Notes under the pieces: model-generated
The model's database searches: none
What the model saw: the letters and a program-made list of their open reading frames with translations, nothing else
What the model was told of the DNA's origin: nothing
Shown here: positions 54,773-64,000 of the stretch, in pieces
Layout of the letters: each line of letters begins with the position of its first letter
Position numbering within the stretch: position 1 is the stretch's first letter
NCBI GenBank assembly: GCA_001312505.1
Contig: BBDW01000013.1
Location: forward strand, 1 to 64,000
Origin: Mediterraneibacter faecis JCM 15917
Lineage (GTDB): Bacteria > Bacillota > Clostridia > Lachnospirales > Lachnospiraceae
Direction: 5' to 3'
Length of the DNA: 64,000 bases
Program-made: the position numbers and the translations under genes

Positions 54773-55549
54773 TTATCTTCGTACCTTCATCGCACTAAGT
54801 GCAGCACCGATCGCACCGGCGTAACGGGCATCCGGGCAGGAAAAAACATCTTTTCCAAGTTCTTTTGATAAAGCCTCACGGATGTAATCACATTCACACA
54901 GACCTCCGGTCAGGCAGAATGTGAACATTTCACCATTCATCCGGCTGACCTGGGCGGCAACTTTACGAATGGTGGAATTTACTACTGCATAAGCAATATT
55001 TTCTTTTGGCTCGCCTTTACCGATCAGTCCGATGACCTCAGATTCTGCGAATACAGTACACATAGAGCTGATCGTTGTGTCAGAACCCAGGCGTGCCAGA
55101 TCAAACATTTCATTTGGGCGAAGGGAAAGTGTGTTGGCCATCACTTCAAGAAAACGTCCGGTTCCGGCGGCACATTTATCATTCATGATAAAATCTTTTA
55201 CGAATCCCTGTTCAATCTGGATGATCTTCGTATCCTGGCCACCGATGTCAATTACGGTCAGGTCAGGATGCTGAAATAAATGTACGGCACCAAGTGCATG
55301 ACAGGTGATCTCTGTAACAGTCTTATCGGCATAAGGAACAGAGATACGTCCGTAACCGGTTGCTACACAGTGGGAAGATTCATTAGAAAGATTGATTCCG
55401 GCAAACTCCAGTTTTTGACGGATTTCCTCGGCTGTATCTACGCTGCTCCATCCGGTTGGCTGAACGAATTCCAGGATAAGTTCTTTCTTTTCGTTCAAAA
55501 CAACTGTCTTCGCACAGGTTGAACCGATGTCAATTCCAATATAGTTCAT
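54773..55549 (-). CDS. Acyl-CoA dehydratase activase-type ATPase (DCCP reductase/activator)
   Basis: 258 residues, BadF/BadG/HgdC ATPase family. Phosphate-binding loop GIDIGSTCAKTVVL, second loop VIDIGGQDTKII, and the [4Fe-4S] ligands in NDKCAAGTGRFLEV and SMCTVFAESEV, which bind a cluster at the dimer interface. Drives ATP-dependent one-electron transfer to its partner, here the double-cubane protein encoded just upstream. Start at 55549 (MNYIGIDIG) with AAAGGAGC; a longer frame to 55585 lacks a site. The intron lies just beyond its stop. Confidence 0.93.
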   Translation of the reverse strand: MNYIGIDIGSTCAKTVVLNEKKELILEFVQPTGWSSVDTAEEIRQKLEFAGINLSNESSHCVATGYGRISVPYADKTVTEITCHALGAVHLFQHPDLTVIDIGGQDTKIIQIEQGFVKDFIMNDKCAAGTGRFLEVMANTLSLRPNEMFDLARLGSDTTISSMCTVFAESEVIGLIGKGEPKENIAYAVVNSTIRKVAAQVSRMNGEMFTFCLTGGLCECDYIREALSKELGKDVFSCPDARYAGAIGAALSAMKVRR

Positions 55550-55571
55550 AATAAAAGCTCCTTTATAAAAA

Positions 55572-55731
55572 CAGTCGGCTCTCACACGAGAACAGCCGAT
55601 TGTTCAGAGCCAACCTCCAAAATGCTACGCATTTCGTCGGTGTGGCGTATCCGCCAAATAAAATTTCAAAAACATTCTTAAAAATGCAAGCATTTTATAG
55701 CTGTTTTTTGAAATTTTGCTTGGCTCTGAAC
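55572..55731 (-). repeat. Nested palindromes between reductase and activase genes
   Basis: AGTCGGCT...AGCCGATT (55573-55601), then a long-range stem GTTCAGAGCCAA (55602-55613) with TTGGCTCTGAAC (55720-55731). Inside are smaller palindromes: AATGCTACGCATT, GGCGTATCCGCC, AAATTTCAAAAAC/GTTTTTTGAAATTT and AAATGCAAGCATTT. About 155 bp without a gene. Its outer end GAACAGTTACC is only loosely like the MITE end, so it is treated as a different element. Confidence 0.6.
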
Positions 55732-55741
55732 AGTTACCAGA

Positions 55742-56892
55742 TTATAACATTTCGATAAAGGCTGCAATACGTGTATTCAGCTGTCCGACATCAGTCTGGG
55801 AATAATCTGTCTCAACATTCATGTATGGAATTCCTTTTTCCTCGTTTACAAAGCGGCGGATGGAAAGAGTCTCTACGTTATATGTGTGGCATGCCTGAAG
55901 AGTCATCTCAAGGACTCCGTCTACCTTATACTCATCAATCAATCTTCCGAGAAGTTCCAGACGGTTCGGGTTTGGAGTCATAACAGAACATCCGATTGAG
56001 AGGTAACGCTCTGCGATTGCCTGGTAAATGTCTTCAGCATCTTCGTCAATGAGGCGGTCGATGGATTTTGCACCGGAGCAGTTTTCAAATGTAACAACGA
56101 TTCCACCGTTATTCTCAACAGCGTCGATAATCTTCTCTGTTGCACCGCCGATCGGACATCCTGTGATCAGGATTCTAGGTTTCTTATCTTCACGTTTTCC
56201 TTCCGCATATTCTTTCTCGATCTTGGCTGTCAGTGCGTCAACTTCGTCGGCGATCAGAGTGCGGTCAAGCTTAAAACCGCTTCCATACAGAACGCGGAAA
56301 AGATCATGACCTTTGATCGGTGCAGGATCATGTCTCATAACTCCGTAAAGATTCTTCAAGGATGTGCGGACTTCATTTTCAAGCTTAACTGCTTCACGAA
56401 CCTGTTCCTCCGTGATCGTTACCTCGAATTTTTTTCGAGATATTCTTTGAAGCGGAGAATCTCAGCCTTCCAAAGGTCGAGTACTTCAGCTTTCTGGGAT
56501 TGTGGCAGTTCCATGATGAAGACCTCTTTGAATTCGCCCATGTATTCGTACATTTTCTTCTTACCGTCACATGTTGTCTCTCCGACAACAACGTCTGAGA
56601 AGTAGAAGAAAGGGCATTTGTCTGTCTTTGCAAATCCATAACTTGATTTGATCAGTGGGCATAAGTTACGTGGAAGATCTTTTTCTGCTGCTGGGATCGT
56701 CTCATCAGATGTAGAGCAGAGGCTGACTGTTGCTGCGCCCATTGCCATGGCAATCTCCTTTGGAAAATAAGTACAGTAGGATCCAATCACAGGGATTCCT
56801 TTGTCTTTCAACTGTTTTACAGCGAGAAATGATTTCTGACGCTGTTCTGCGAATTCTTCGAATACTTCCGGTAAATCTTTAATAATTTCCAT
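55742..56892 (-). CDS. Double-cubane-cluster anaerobic reductase (YjiM/HgdB-like, frameshifted)
   Basis: About 383 residues, 2-hydroxyacyl-CoA dehydratase D-component family. Cys residues at the expected places: GSYCTYFPKEIA, RNLCPLIKSSYGF, DKCPFFYFSDVVVGETTCDG, ITGCPIGG, FENCSGAKS and TLQACHTYNVE. A single-subunit protein with its own activase is the layout of double-cubane cluster proteins, which reduce small substrates at very low potential; the physiological substrate is uncertain. The frame breaks near 56430 (EYLEKKFEVTITEEQ, one A missing). Start at 56892 (MEIIKDLPEVF) with AGGAGAAC. Confidence 0.9.
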
Positions 56893-57254
56893 AATCGTTC
56901 TCCTTATTGTTGGTTTTGTGGATGGCTGTTGTAGAGAGCTTATTTTATTAAACGTATGCTTTCCAAAAAACAAACGATGGGAATAATACACTCATAACCA
57001 AAGTCTTTATAGATAAATTTTATCGTTTTTGAATGAAGTTTTCCAATAGATAATGTGTATATGAAATGAATATATATAGATGAAACCTATAAGTGAAAAA
57101 GGAGAAGAAACTACAGTCGGAAATACGGGTTATAATTTACATATATCATTAAGTGCCAAATGTTATTACAAACCCTACTCTTTGTTTAAGCGGAAAAATA
57201 TGATACAATAGGGAAAGTAATGTGATAATAACATGCGGAAAGGATCTGGATTAT
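56893..57254. other. Intergenic stretch upstream of the reductase gene
   Basis: AT-rich, no gene with a ribosome site. It must contain the reductase promoter on the minus strand, but I cannot pick one box pair over others. Confidence 0.4.
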
Positions 57255-57466
57255 ATGAATCAGTTTATGAATCAGGTTGCACTTCAGACCTTTAGCAGTT
57301 TGATACCGGGAATAAGCCATCCGAAGAACAGGAACCGGAGAGATTCTACCACGGATTTGTTCTTGGACTGATCGTGGATTTAGCCGAAAAATATAGAATT
57401 ACATCGAACAGAGAAAGCGGATTTGCATTTCGTGGAAAAAAGGTTTTGATAGGAACAGAAGAATAA
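57255..57466 (+). pseudogene. C-terminal remnant of an AAA-ATPase/PD-(D/E)XK nuclease-like protein
   Basis: Reads, with one frame shift near 57299, as NQFMNQVALQTFSSFDTGNK, then EPERFYHGFVLGLIVDLAEK and YRITSNRESGFAF. The HGFVLGL and SNRESGFGRYDV-type blocks belong to the C-terminal nuclease part of the 'AAA-ATPase-like/DUF1703' proteins that occur in many copies in gut Clostridia. The catalytic YDV part is replaced by FRGKKVLIGTEE and stop, so this is a dead fragment. Confidence 0.6.
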
Positions 57467-57652
57467 AGGTAAAATAAAGGGATGAAGATTTTAGGGGGGG
57501 ATTCATCCTTTTGTTATAGTAACAAAAAGATTTTAAAAAGTTTTCTTTCCACTGGCTTTCCTTGTATTTACCAGTGAAATCGGATATACTAAAGAATAGT
57601 CAATCTTTGAAAAATTTGATATTTATAAGAACAAAAACCAAGGAGAAAAAGA

Positions 57653-60579
57653 ATGAGTATATATGATTTGAATGCATATGAAGTGCTCCAGACAGAAGAT
57701 TTATCTGATCTGAAGTCAAAGGGGGGACACTTCTGAAGCATAAGAAAAGCGGAGCACGAGTGCTTCTTATGGAAAATGATGATGAGAACAAGGTGTTTAC
57801 AATTGGATTCCGTACACCACCGTCAGACAGTACAGGAGTTCCACACATTATGGAACATTCTGTTCTGTGCGGATCGAAAGAATTCCCGGTGAAGGATCCG
57901 TTTGTTGAGCTTGTGAAAGGTTCTCTGAATACATTTTTGAATGCGATGACTTATCCGGACAAGACGGTATATCCGGTGGCAAGTTGCAATGACAAGGATT
58001 TCCAGAACCTGATGCATGTCTATATGGATGCAGTATTTTATCCAAATATTTATCAGAATGACAAGACATTCCGCCAGGAAGGTTGGAGCTATAAGCTGGA
58101 TGATCCAGATGGAGAGTTGACAATCAGCGGTGTTGTATACAACGAGATGAAAGGAGCATTCTCTTCTCCGGAAGGCGTACTTGACCGCGTGGTTCTGAAC
58201 TCTCTGTTCCCGGATAATACGTATTCCGTAGAGTCCGGTGGAGACCCGGAGGTGATTCCGGAACTTACTTATGAGCAATTTTTAGATTTCCATAGAAAGT
58301 ATTATCATCCATCTAACAGCTATATTTATCTGTATGGTGATATGAATATGGAAGAGAAATTAAGATGGCTTGACGAGAAGTATTTGTCAGATTTTGAGAA
58401 TGAACCGGTGGATTCAGAGATTCATCTGCAGAAGCCATTTACAGAGATGAAGGAAGTCGTTCAGGAGTATTCCATCGCAAGTGAAGAGAATGAGGAGGAT
58501 AACACCTATCTTTCTTATAACAAAGTGATCGGTACTACACTGGATGAGAAACTATATCTGGCATTTGAGATTCTGGATTACGCACTTCTGTCCGCACCGG
58601 GCGCACCGCTGAAGAAAGCACTTCTGGATGCTGGGGTCGGCAAGGATATCTCAGGATCTTATGACAACGGAGTTTATCAGCCGATCTTCTCTGTGATTTC
58701 TAAGAATGCGAATGTAGAGCAGAAGGAAGAATTCGTTCGTGTAATTGAAGATACATTGAAAGATATTGTGAAAAATGGAATCAATAAGAAAGCACTTCGC
58801 GCAGGAATCAACTATCATGAATTCCGTTTCCGCGAGGCTGATTTCGGAAATTATCCGCGTGGATTGATGTATGGTCTTCAGTTGTTTGACAGCTGGCTGT
58901 ATGATGAGACGAAACCATTTATCCATATGCAGGCGATTCCGACATTTGAATTTTTGAAAGAACAGGTGGAAACAGGATACTTTGAAGAACTGATCCAGAA
59001 ATATCTCCTGGATAATACACATGGTTCTATCGTGATCATTAAGCCGGAGCGTGGACGTACTGCAAGAATGGATAAGGAACTTGCAGATAAGCTTCAAGCA
59101 TACAAAGACAGTTTGTCAAAAGAAGAAATCGATGCACTTGTGAAAGCGACGAAAGAGTTGGAAGAATATCAGGAAGAAGAGTCGGCACCGGAGGATTTGG
59201 CGAAGATTCCTGTACTCGGACGCGAAGATATTTCCAGAGAGATCGCACCGATTTATAATAAAGAGCTTGAGACAAGCGGAGTGAAGCTGGTACACCATGA
59301 AGTTGAGACGAATGGAATTGGATACACAGCGCTTTTGTTTGACCTGTCCGGTATTCCGGAAGAGAAACTTCCATATATCAGCATTCTGCAGAGTGTGCTT
59401 GGAATTATTAATACAAAGAATTATGAATACAGTGAATTATTTAATGAGATCAATGTACACACAGGAGGAATCGGAACTTCTCTTGAGCTTTACACAGACG
59501 TAACAAAGGTAAAGGAGAAAGAATTCCGTGCAACATTTGAAATCAAAGGTAAAGCACTGTATCCGAAGATGAATGTTCTGTTTTCTATGATGCGTGAGAT
59601 TCTGATGGAATCTGATCTTGGAGATGAGAAGCGTCTGAAAGAAATCTTAGCAATGTTGAAATCCAGACTGCAGATGTCTTTCCTGTCATCCGGACACACA
59701 ACAGCAGCCCTTCGTTCCCTGTCTTATACTTCACCGATGGCGAAGTTCAAGGATGATACAGATGGAATCGGTTACTATGAGGTTGTAAAGGAACTGGAGG
59801 AAAACTTTGAGGAGAAGAAAGCAGAACTGATTGAAAACTTAAGACAGATTGCACAGCAGATTTTCCGCAAGGATAATCTGATCATCAGTTATACTTCATC
59901 AGCGGATGGTCTTGCACCGATGGAAGAGGCATTTGCAAAGATTGCAGACACACTTCATACAGAGGAGAAGGAAGCAGAGATACCGTGTGAAATTCATTGT
60001 GTGAAACGCAACGAGGGATTCAAGACATCTTCAAAAGTTCAGTATGTTGCAAGAACAGGTAACTTTATCGACCGTGGTGTTGAGTATACAGGAGCACTTC
60101 AGATTCTGAAAGTCATCTTGAGCTATGATTATCTGTGGCAGAATGTCCGTGTGAAGGGCGGAGCTTACGGATGCATGAGCAGCTTCAATCGTATTGGAGA
60201 GGGATATCTGGTATCTTACCGTGACCCGAATCTGGAGAAGACAATGGAAATCTACGAAGGAGTTGTGGATTATCTGAAGAACTTCAATGTAGATGACAGA
60301 GACATGAACAAGTTTATTATCGGAACGATCAGTAATATCGACCGTCCGATGAATCCGGCAGCAAAGGGAAGCAGGTCAATGAATCTTTATATGAACCATG
60401 TATCTGCTGAGATGATCAGGGAAGAGAGAGATCAGATCCTTGATGCACAGCAGTCAGACATCCGTGCACTTGCCGATGTACTTCAAGCATTACTTGATGC
60501 ACATGAACTTTGCGTGATCGGAAGTGAAGAGAAGATTGAGGAGCAGAAAGAGATGTTCCTTGAAATAAAGACACTTTAA
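57653..60579 (+). CDS. M16C insulinase-family metallopeptidase (PreP-like, frameshifted)
   Basis: About 974 residues. Inverted zinc motif HxxEH in GVPHIMEHSVLCGSKEF (about residue 65) with the distal Glu in the GVVYNEMKGAFSSPE region. Two M16 halves are joined by a helical hinge (KELEEYQEEESAPEDLAK), the M16C/presequence protease layout. No signal peptide, so it is a cytosolic peptidase that degrades short peptides. The frame breaks at six G, 57721-57726 (DLKSKGTLLKHKKSGARV expected with four). Start at 57653 (MSIYDLNAYEVLQ) after AAGGAGAAA. Upstream of era by 23 bases. Confidence 0.94.
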
Positions 60580-60602
60580 GATGGAAAAAGAAAGGAAAAA
60601 GT

Positions 60603-61502
60603 ATGCAGGATAATTTTAAATCAGGATTTGTCACACTGATCGGAAGACCAAATGTTGGAAAATCTACTTTGATGAATCGTCTGATCGGACAGAAGATTGC
60701 AATCACATCAAATAAACCACAGACAACAAGAAACCGTATCCAGACTGTTCTGACAACAGAGGAAGGTCAGATTGTGTTCGTAGATACACCGGGAATTCAC
60801 AAAGCAAAGAATAAACTTGGTGAGTATATGGTGAATATTGCAGAACGTTCTTTGAATGAAGTGGATGTTGTACTTTGGCTTGTAGAGCCATCTACATTTA
60901 TCGGTGCAGGTGAGAAGCATATTATTGAGCAGTTAAAGAAGGTAAAGACACCGGTTATTCTTGTTATTAATAAAGTTGATATGGTGAAGAAGGAAGAGGT
61001 TCTTACGTTTATTGATGCATATCGTAAGGAATGTGATTTTGCAGAAATCGTTCCGGTATCTGCAAGAAGAGGCGATAATACGGATGAGCTTGTAAATGTA
61101 ATTATGAAATATCTTCCATACGGACCGCAGTTCTATGATGAAGATACAATCACAGACCAGCCGGAGCGCCAGATCGTGGCAGAGATTATCCGCGAGAAAG
61201 CATTGCACAGCTTGAATGAGGAGATCCCTCATGGAATCGCAGTAGCAATCGATCAGATGAAGATGAACCACAAAGTGTGTCATATTGATGCTACAATCAT
61301 CTGCGAGAGAGATTCCCATAAAGGGATCATCATCGGAAAGCAGGGAAGTATGCTGAAAAAAATCGGAAGTACTGCAAGATTTGAGATCGAGCGTTTGCTG
61401 GATTGCAAAGTAAATTTGAAGCTGTGGGTGAAGGTTCAGAAGAACTGGAGAGACAGCGATTATATGATGAAAAATTTTGGATACAGGGAAGACGAGATGT
61501 AA
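60603..61502 (+). CDS. era: GTPase Era
   Basis: 299 residues. Era binds the 3' end of 16S rRNA and checks 30S assembly. GTP motifs: GRPNVGKST (G1, residues 14-22), TTRNRIQT (G2), DTPG (G3), NKVD (G4) and SAR (G5). The C-terminal KH domain contains CERDSHKGIIIGKQGSML. Length normal and no frame breaks. Confidence 0.98.
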   Translation: MQDNFKSGFVTLIGRPNVGKSTLMNRLIGQKIAITSNKPQTTRNRIQTVLTTEEGQIVFVDTPGIHKAKNKLGEYMVNIAERSLNEVDVVLWLVEPSTFIGAGEKHIIEQLKKVKTPVILVINKVDMVKKEEVLTFIDAYRKECDFAEIVPVSARRGDNTDELVNVIMKYLPYGPQFYDEDTITDQPERQIVAEIIREKALHSLNEEIPHGIAVAIDQMKMNHKVCHIDATIICERDSHKGIIIGKQGSMLKKIGSTARFEIERLLDCKVNLKLWVKVQKNWRDSDYMMKNFGYREDEM

Positions 61503-61672
61503 GCCCTGAGATGCATTTGCGGTAAATTCTGAAGATATTCTAAAGAAAAGTGCTGTTCCTTAAAGAATGGCACTTTTTTCTTTAATAAATGCCAAAGCCT
61601 ATTGTTATTATGAAAAAGTGGGATAAAATGATGTAAGTACATAGCAATGGAGCAATCTGGTTACATCATAAA

Positions 61673-62381
61673 ATGGGAAAAGAATGGAGAAAACAAGAAG
61701 TGAGACAAAGGACAGGGGATTTGGACAGAAAGAGAATAATAGAAATCTTACTCCCGCCGGTAATTGTTTTTCTGGTGAATTCAGCTGTCTACTGGGGAGC
61801 ACCGAGATTGACAGATACAAGTGAGTACCATAACCTGTCACTTGCATTAGATACAAAGATCCCATTGATCCCGGTATTTATTCTTGTTTATTTTGGATGT
61901 TACATTTTCTGGGTGATTAATTATCTGCTTGTATCATTGCGGGAGGAAGAGATAAAATACAGATTCTTTACGGCTGATTTGTATGCAAGAATCATTTGTT
62001 TTCTGTTTTTTGTGTTTTATCCGACAACAAATGTAAGACCAGAACTTGTAGGAAACGGAATTTTTGTTCAGGGCATGCGTTTTTTATATCAGATTGATAA
62101 ACCGGTGAATTTATTTCCATCAATCCATTGTATGGCAAGCTGGTTCTGTTGTATTGGAATCAGGGGGAGATAAAAAAGTACCGGGGTGGTATAAGATCGT
62201 ATCTGTAATGATCGCAGTGTTGGTCTTTGTTTCTACGCTTGTAACAAAACAGCATGTAATTGTGGATGTGATCGGTGGAGTTGCGGTAGCGGAGCTGACC
62301 TGGTTTGTGAGCTGCCGGACAAACGGATGGAAAATTTACAGAAATCTGGTTCGTAAAGCAGGAGGAGAAAATGGAAAATAA
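61673..62381 (+). CDS. PAP2-superfamily membrane phosphatase (frameshifted)
   Basis: About 236 residues, several membrane segments (IEILLPPVIVFLVNSAVYW; IPLIPVFILVYFGCYIFWV). PAP2 motifs: LFPSIHCMASWF (C2) and STLVTKQHVIVDVIGG (C3 with catalytic His and Asp). Likely a lipid phosphatase (phosphatidic acid, phosphatidylglycerol phosphate or undecaprenyl pyrophosphate); the sequence does not decide. The frame breaks at five G, 62163-62167 (GIRGDKKVPGWYK with four). Overlaps the next gene by 11 bases; start 61673 is uncertain. Confidence 0.88.
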
Positions 62382-63415
62382 AAAGAAAATGATATTTAAT
62401 GTACTTTTTCTCTTTCTTGTCTTTGCGGCAACAATCTATGGAGTATTCCATGGGGGGGAGGATTTAAGTGAGATTGCAGAAATTCTGAAAACAGTGAATT
62501 CATACTGGTTGCTTCCGGGTGTTGCCTGTGTGATTATCTTTATCTGGGGGGGAGAGTCAATTATTATATTTTATATGATGCATACGCTTGGTATTCATCT
62601 AAAGAAATGGAAATGTTTCTTGTTTTCCTCTGTAGGATTCTTTTTCAGCTGTATCACACCATCCGCAACAGGAGGACAGCCGGCACAGATTTATTATATG
62701 AAGAAAGAGAAAATTCCAATCCCGGTATCAACGCTTGTATTGATGATTGTCACGATTACCTATAAAATGGTTCTCGTTGTGATCGGTCTTGGACTTATGA
62801 TCTTCGGCAGGGGGGGATTCATCAGAACACATATGTATAATATCCGTCATATTTTTTATCTTGGAACAGGCCTAAATGTATTTTGTGTGGCTTCTATGCT
62901 GCTCCTTGTATTTCATCCGGTGCTTGCGCGTTCTATTCTTGTAAAAGGGATGGAACTGCTGGAAAAAATGCATCTGATGCGATATAAAAGTACAAGAATT
63001 GAGAAACTGAATGCATCGATGGATCAGTATCATACAACAGCGGTTTATCTGAAAGATCATATAATGGTACTGGTCAATGTATTTGCAATCACATTATTTC
63101 AGAGGTTCGCACTGTTTACAGCAACCTGGTTTGTATATAAGGCATTTGGACTGTCCGGAACGAATGCATTCGTGATTATTCTTCTGCAGTCTGTGATTTC
63201 CGTTTCTGTGGATATGCTGCCACTGCCGGGGGGGGATGGGAATCAGTGAAAAACTGTTTTCGATGATTTTTGAACCAGTTTTTGGAAGTGCACTTTTGAT
63301 CCCGGGAATGATCTTAAGCAGAGGACTTGGATATTATACAGAATTATTGATCAGTGCAATTTTTACGATCGTGGCGAATTTTACAATAGGAAGAAACTTA
63401 AGGAAGAAAGCATAA
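62371..63415 (+). CDS. LPG synthase/flippase-like UPF0104 membrane protein (frameshifted)
   Basis: About 347 residues, about eight membrane segments. Family motifs: GFFFSCITPSATGGQPAQ and the late SVDMLPLPGGMGISEKLF (the conserved PGG-x-G). Related to MprF N-terminal flippase domains and to YbhN. The frame breaks at the eight-G run 63228-63235. It lies between a PAP2 phosphatase and a CDP-alcohol transferase, so a role in phospholipid or glycolipid handling is likely. Confidence 0.87.
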
Positions 63416-63463
63416 ATAAAAGGATGGTTATTCTGATAAGAATAAAAGCAAGGGGGAAATAAA

Positions 63464-64000
63464 ATGTTAGGTGTTTATGATTACACAGTTATACTTACAT
63501 ATATCAGTCTGTGGATTTCAATTGGTGGGATGATGCTGTCATTGAATGGACATCTGGATCTTGCAGTATTGTGTCTTGCATTGTCTGGTCTGTGTGATAT
63601 GTTTGATGGGAAGATTGCAAGAACAAAGAAGGATAGAACAGAAACAGAGAAACGTTTTGGAATCCAGATTGATTCACTGTGCGACATTGTCTGTTTTGGA
63701 GTTGGACCGGCGATCATCTGTTATTGTATGGGAATGAATGGGATTGTCGGTGTTCTTATTCTTATGTTTTATGTGTTGGCAGGATTGATCCGTCTGGCAT
63801 GGTTTAATGTAACAGAAGAGTGCCGACAGGATGAGACAACAGAGAACAGAAAGTGTTATCAGGGATTGCCGATCACATCCATGTCGATCGCATTACCGAT
63901 TCTTGTTGTGCTTCGCCCATTTTTGCACTGTGATTTCAGAATTGCACTGCATGCGATGGTTCTTCTTGTAGGACTTCTGTTTGTTATGGATTTCAAATTA
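63464..64000 (+). CDS. pssA: CDP-diacylglycerol-serine O-phosphatidyltransferase (runs off the window)
   Basis: Open frame from ATG 63464 to the window edge, 179 residues seen. The CDP-alcohol transferase signature is spread over SGLCDMFDGKIAR, then GIQIDSLCD, with the conserved Asp, Gly and Arg residues (DxxDGxxAR...GxxxDxxxD). Several membrane segments follow (GIVGVLILMFYVLAGLI). The PssA-type SLCDIVCFGVGPA stretch argues for phosphatidylserine synthase rather than PgsA. AGGGGG lies seven bases upstream. Confidence 0.88.
   Translation, partial: MLGVYDYTVILTYISLWISIGGMMLSLNGHLDLAVLCLALSGLCDMFDGKIARTKKDRTETEKRFGIQIDSLCDIVCFGVGPAIICYCMGMNGIVGVLILMFYVLAGLIRLAWFNVTEECRQDETTENRKCYQGLPITSMSIALPILVVLRPFLHCDFRIALHAMVLLVGLLFVMDFKL

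Noticed and set aside
55602-55731. The reductase/activase palindromes as a fourth full MITE copy
   Set aside because: Internal hairpins and terminal sequences differ from the 145-bp family and no 8-bp duplication is visible.
1-64000. CRISPR arrays, prophage modules and replication origins
   Set aside because: No spaced direct-repeat array, no phage structural or integrase genes and no DnaA-box cluster were found by eye; the tandem repeats in the Cys peptide gene are coding.

Overview
The window reads as a chromosomal segment of a low-to-mid GC anaerobic Firmicute, most likely a gut Lachnospiraceae (Mediterraneibacter/Dorea/Blautia-like). Supporting points are a tmRNA with a Clostridia-type tag, ECF vitamin transporters (BioY, RibU), a YesM/YesN sugar-uptake module, a double-cubane-cluster reductase with its activase, a CsoR/CopA copper operon and strong AGGAGG ribosome binding sites. 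The exact genus is not resolved.

Layout. 1-1400: six tRNAs (Asn, Glu, Thr, Met, Asp, Leu) and, on the minus strand, tmRNA with its promoter. 1.5-7 kb: a zinc-dependent phospholipase-C-like protein, then an ABC ATPase with a very large coiled-coil FtsX-type permease. 7-10 kb: copper repressor CsoR and CopA ATPase. 10-18 kb: pyrC, glf, an unknown membrane protein, a DUF1700 protein, an Asn/Ser-rich peptide, an RlmL-type rRNA methyltransferase, rdgB and a phosphoesterase. 18.1-18.8 kb: seven more tRNAs. 19-27 kb: a DUF1275 protein, an HPr-like protein, a two-component system, hisH-hisF, ung, a GntR/ABC operon and an RluA-type pseudouridine synthase. 27.8-36.3 kb: a sugar ABC importer, a YesN/YesM two-component system and a second solute-binding protein. 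36.3-43.7 kb: tex, bioY with a BirA operator, a DUF5685 protein, a DnaJ-like protein, ribU behind an FMN riboswitch, and an HD protein. 43.7-48.8 kb: the most unusual locus, described below. 48.9-52.6 kb: a GH2 beta-galactosidase divergent from an AraC regulator. 52.6-54.8 kb: toxin-antitoxin debris, a terminator and a group II intron. 54.8-57 kb: double-cubane reductase and activase. 57.2-64 kb: a nuclease remnant, an M16C peptidase, era, a PAP2 protein, a flippase-like protein and pssA (runs off the window).

Most interesting locus (43.76-48.78 kb). An HxlR regulator is divergent from a compact run of genes. These encode a 64-residue Cys-repeat peptide (three 17-residue units, each ACGTACG), a radical SAM/SPASM enzyme, a flavin-binding/2x[4Fe-4S] protein, a zinc macrodomain ADP-ribosyl hydrolase, an M-class sirtuin (SirTM) and a DUF1848 protein. 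The first three look like a RiPP maturation system of the 'ACGX' kind. Its fusion by overlapping genes to a reversible ADP-ribosylation pair, with no GcvH-L or LplA2 partner present, is the main candidate for an undescribed system.

A second notable element is a family of about 145-bp non-coding palindromic MITE-like repeats: three copies, each flanked by an 8-bp target duplication, plus a 28-bp internally deleted copy that also has a near-perfect 8-bp duplication.

Sequence quality matters here. About 28 single- or double-base frameshifts interrupt otherwise intact conserved genes, and runs of four G or C are very often written as five to eight. tRNA stems prove that this is an artefact: in tRNA-Glu, -Pro and -Lys a GGGG that must pair with CCCC or equivalent is present as GGGGGGG. 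Frameshifted genes are therefore annotated as single CDS spans, with the likely error sites given.
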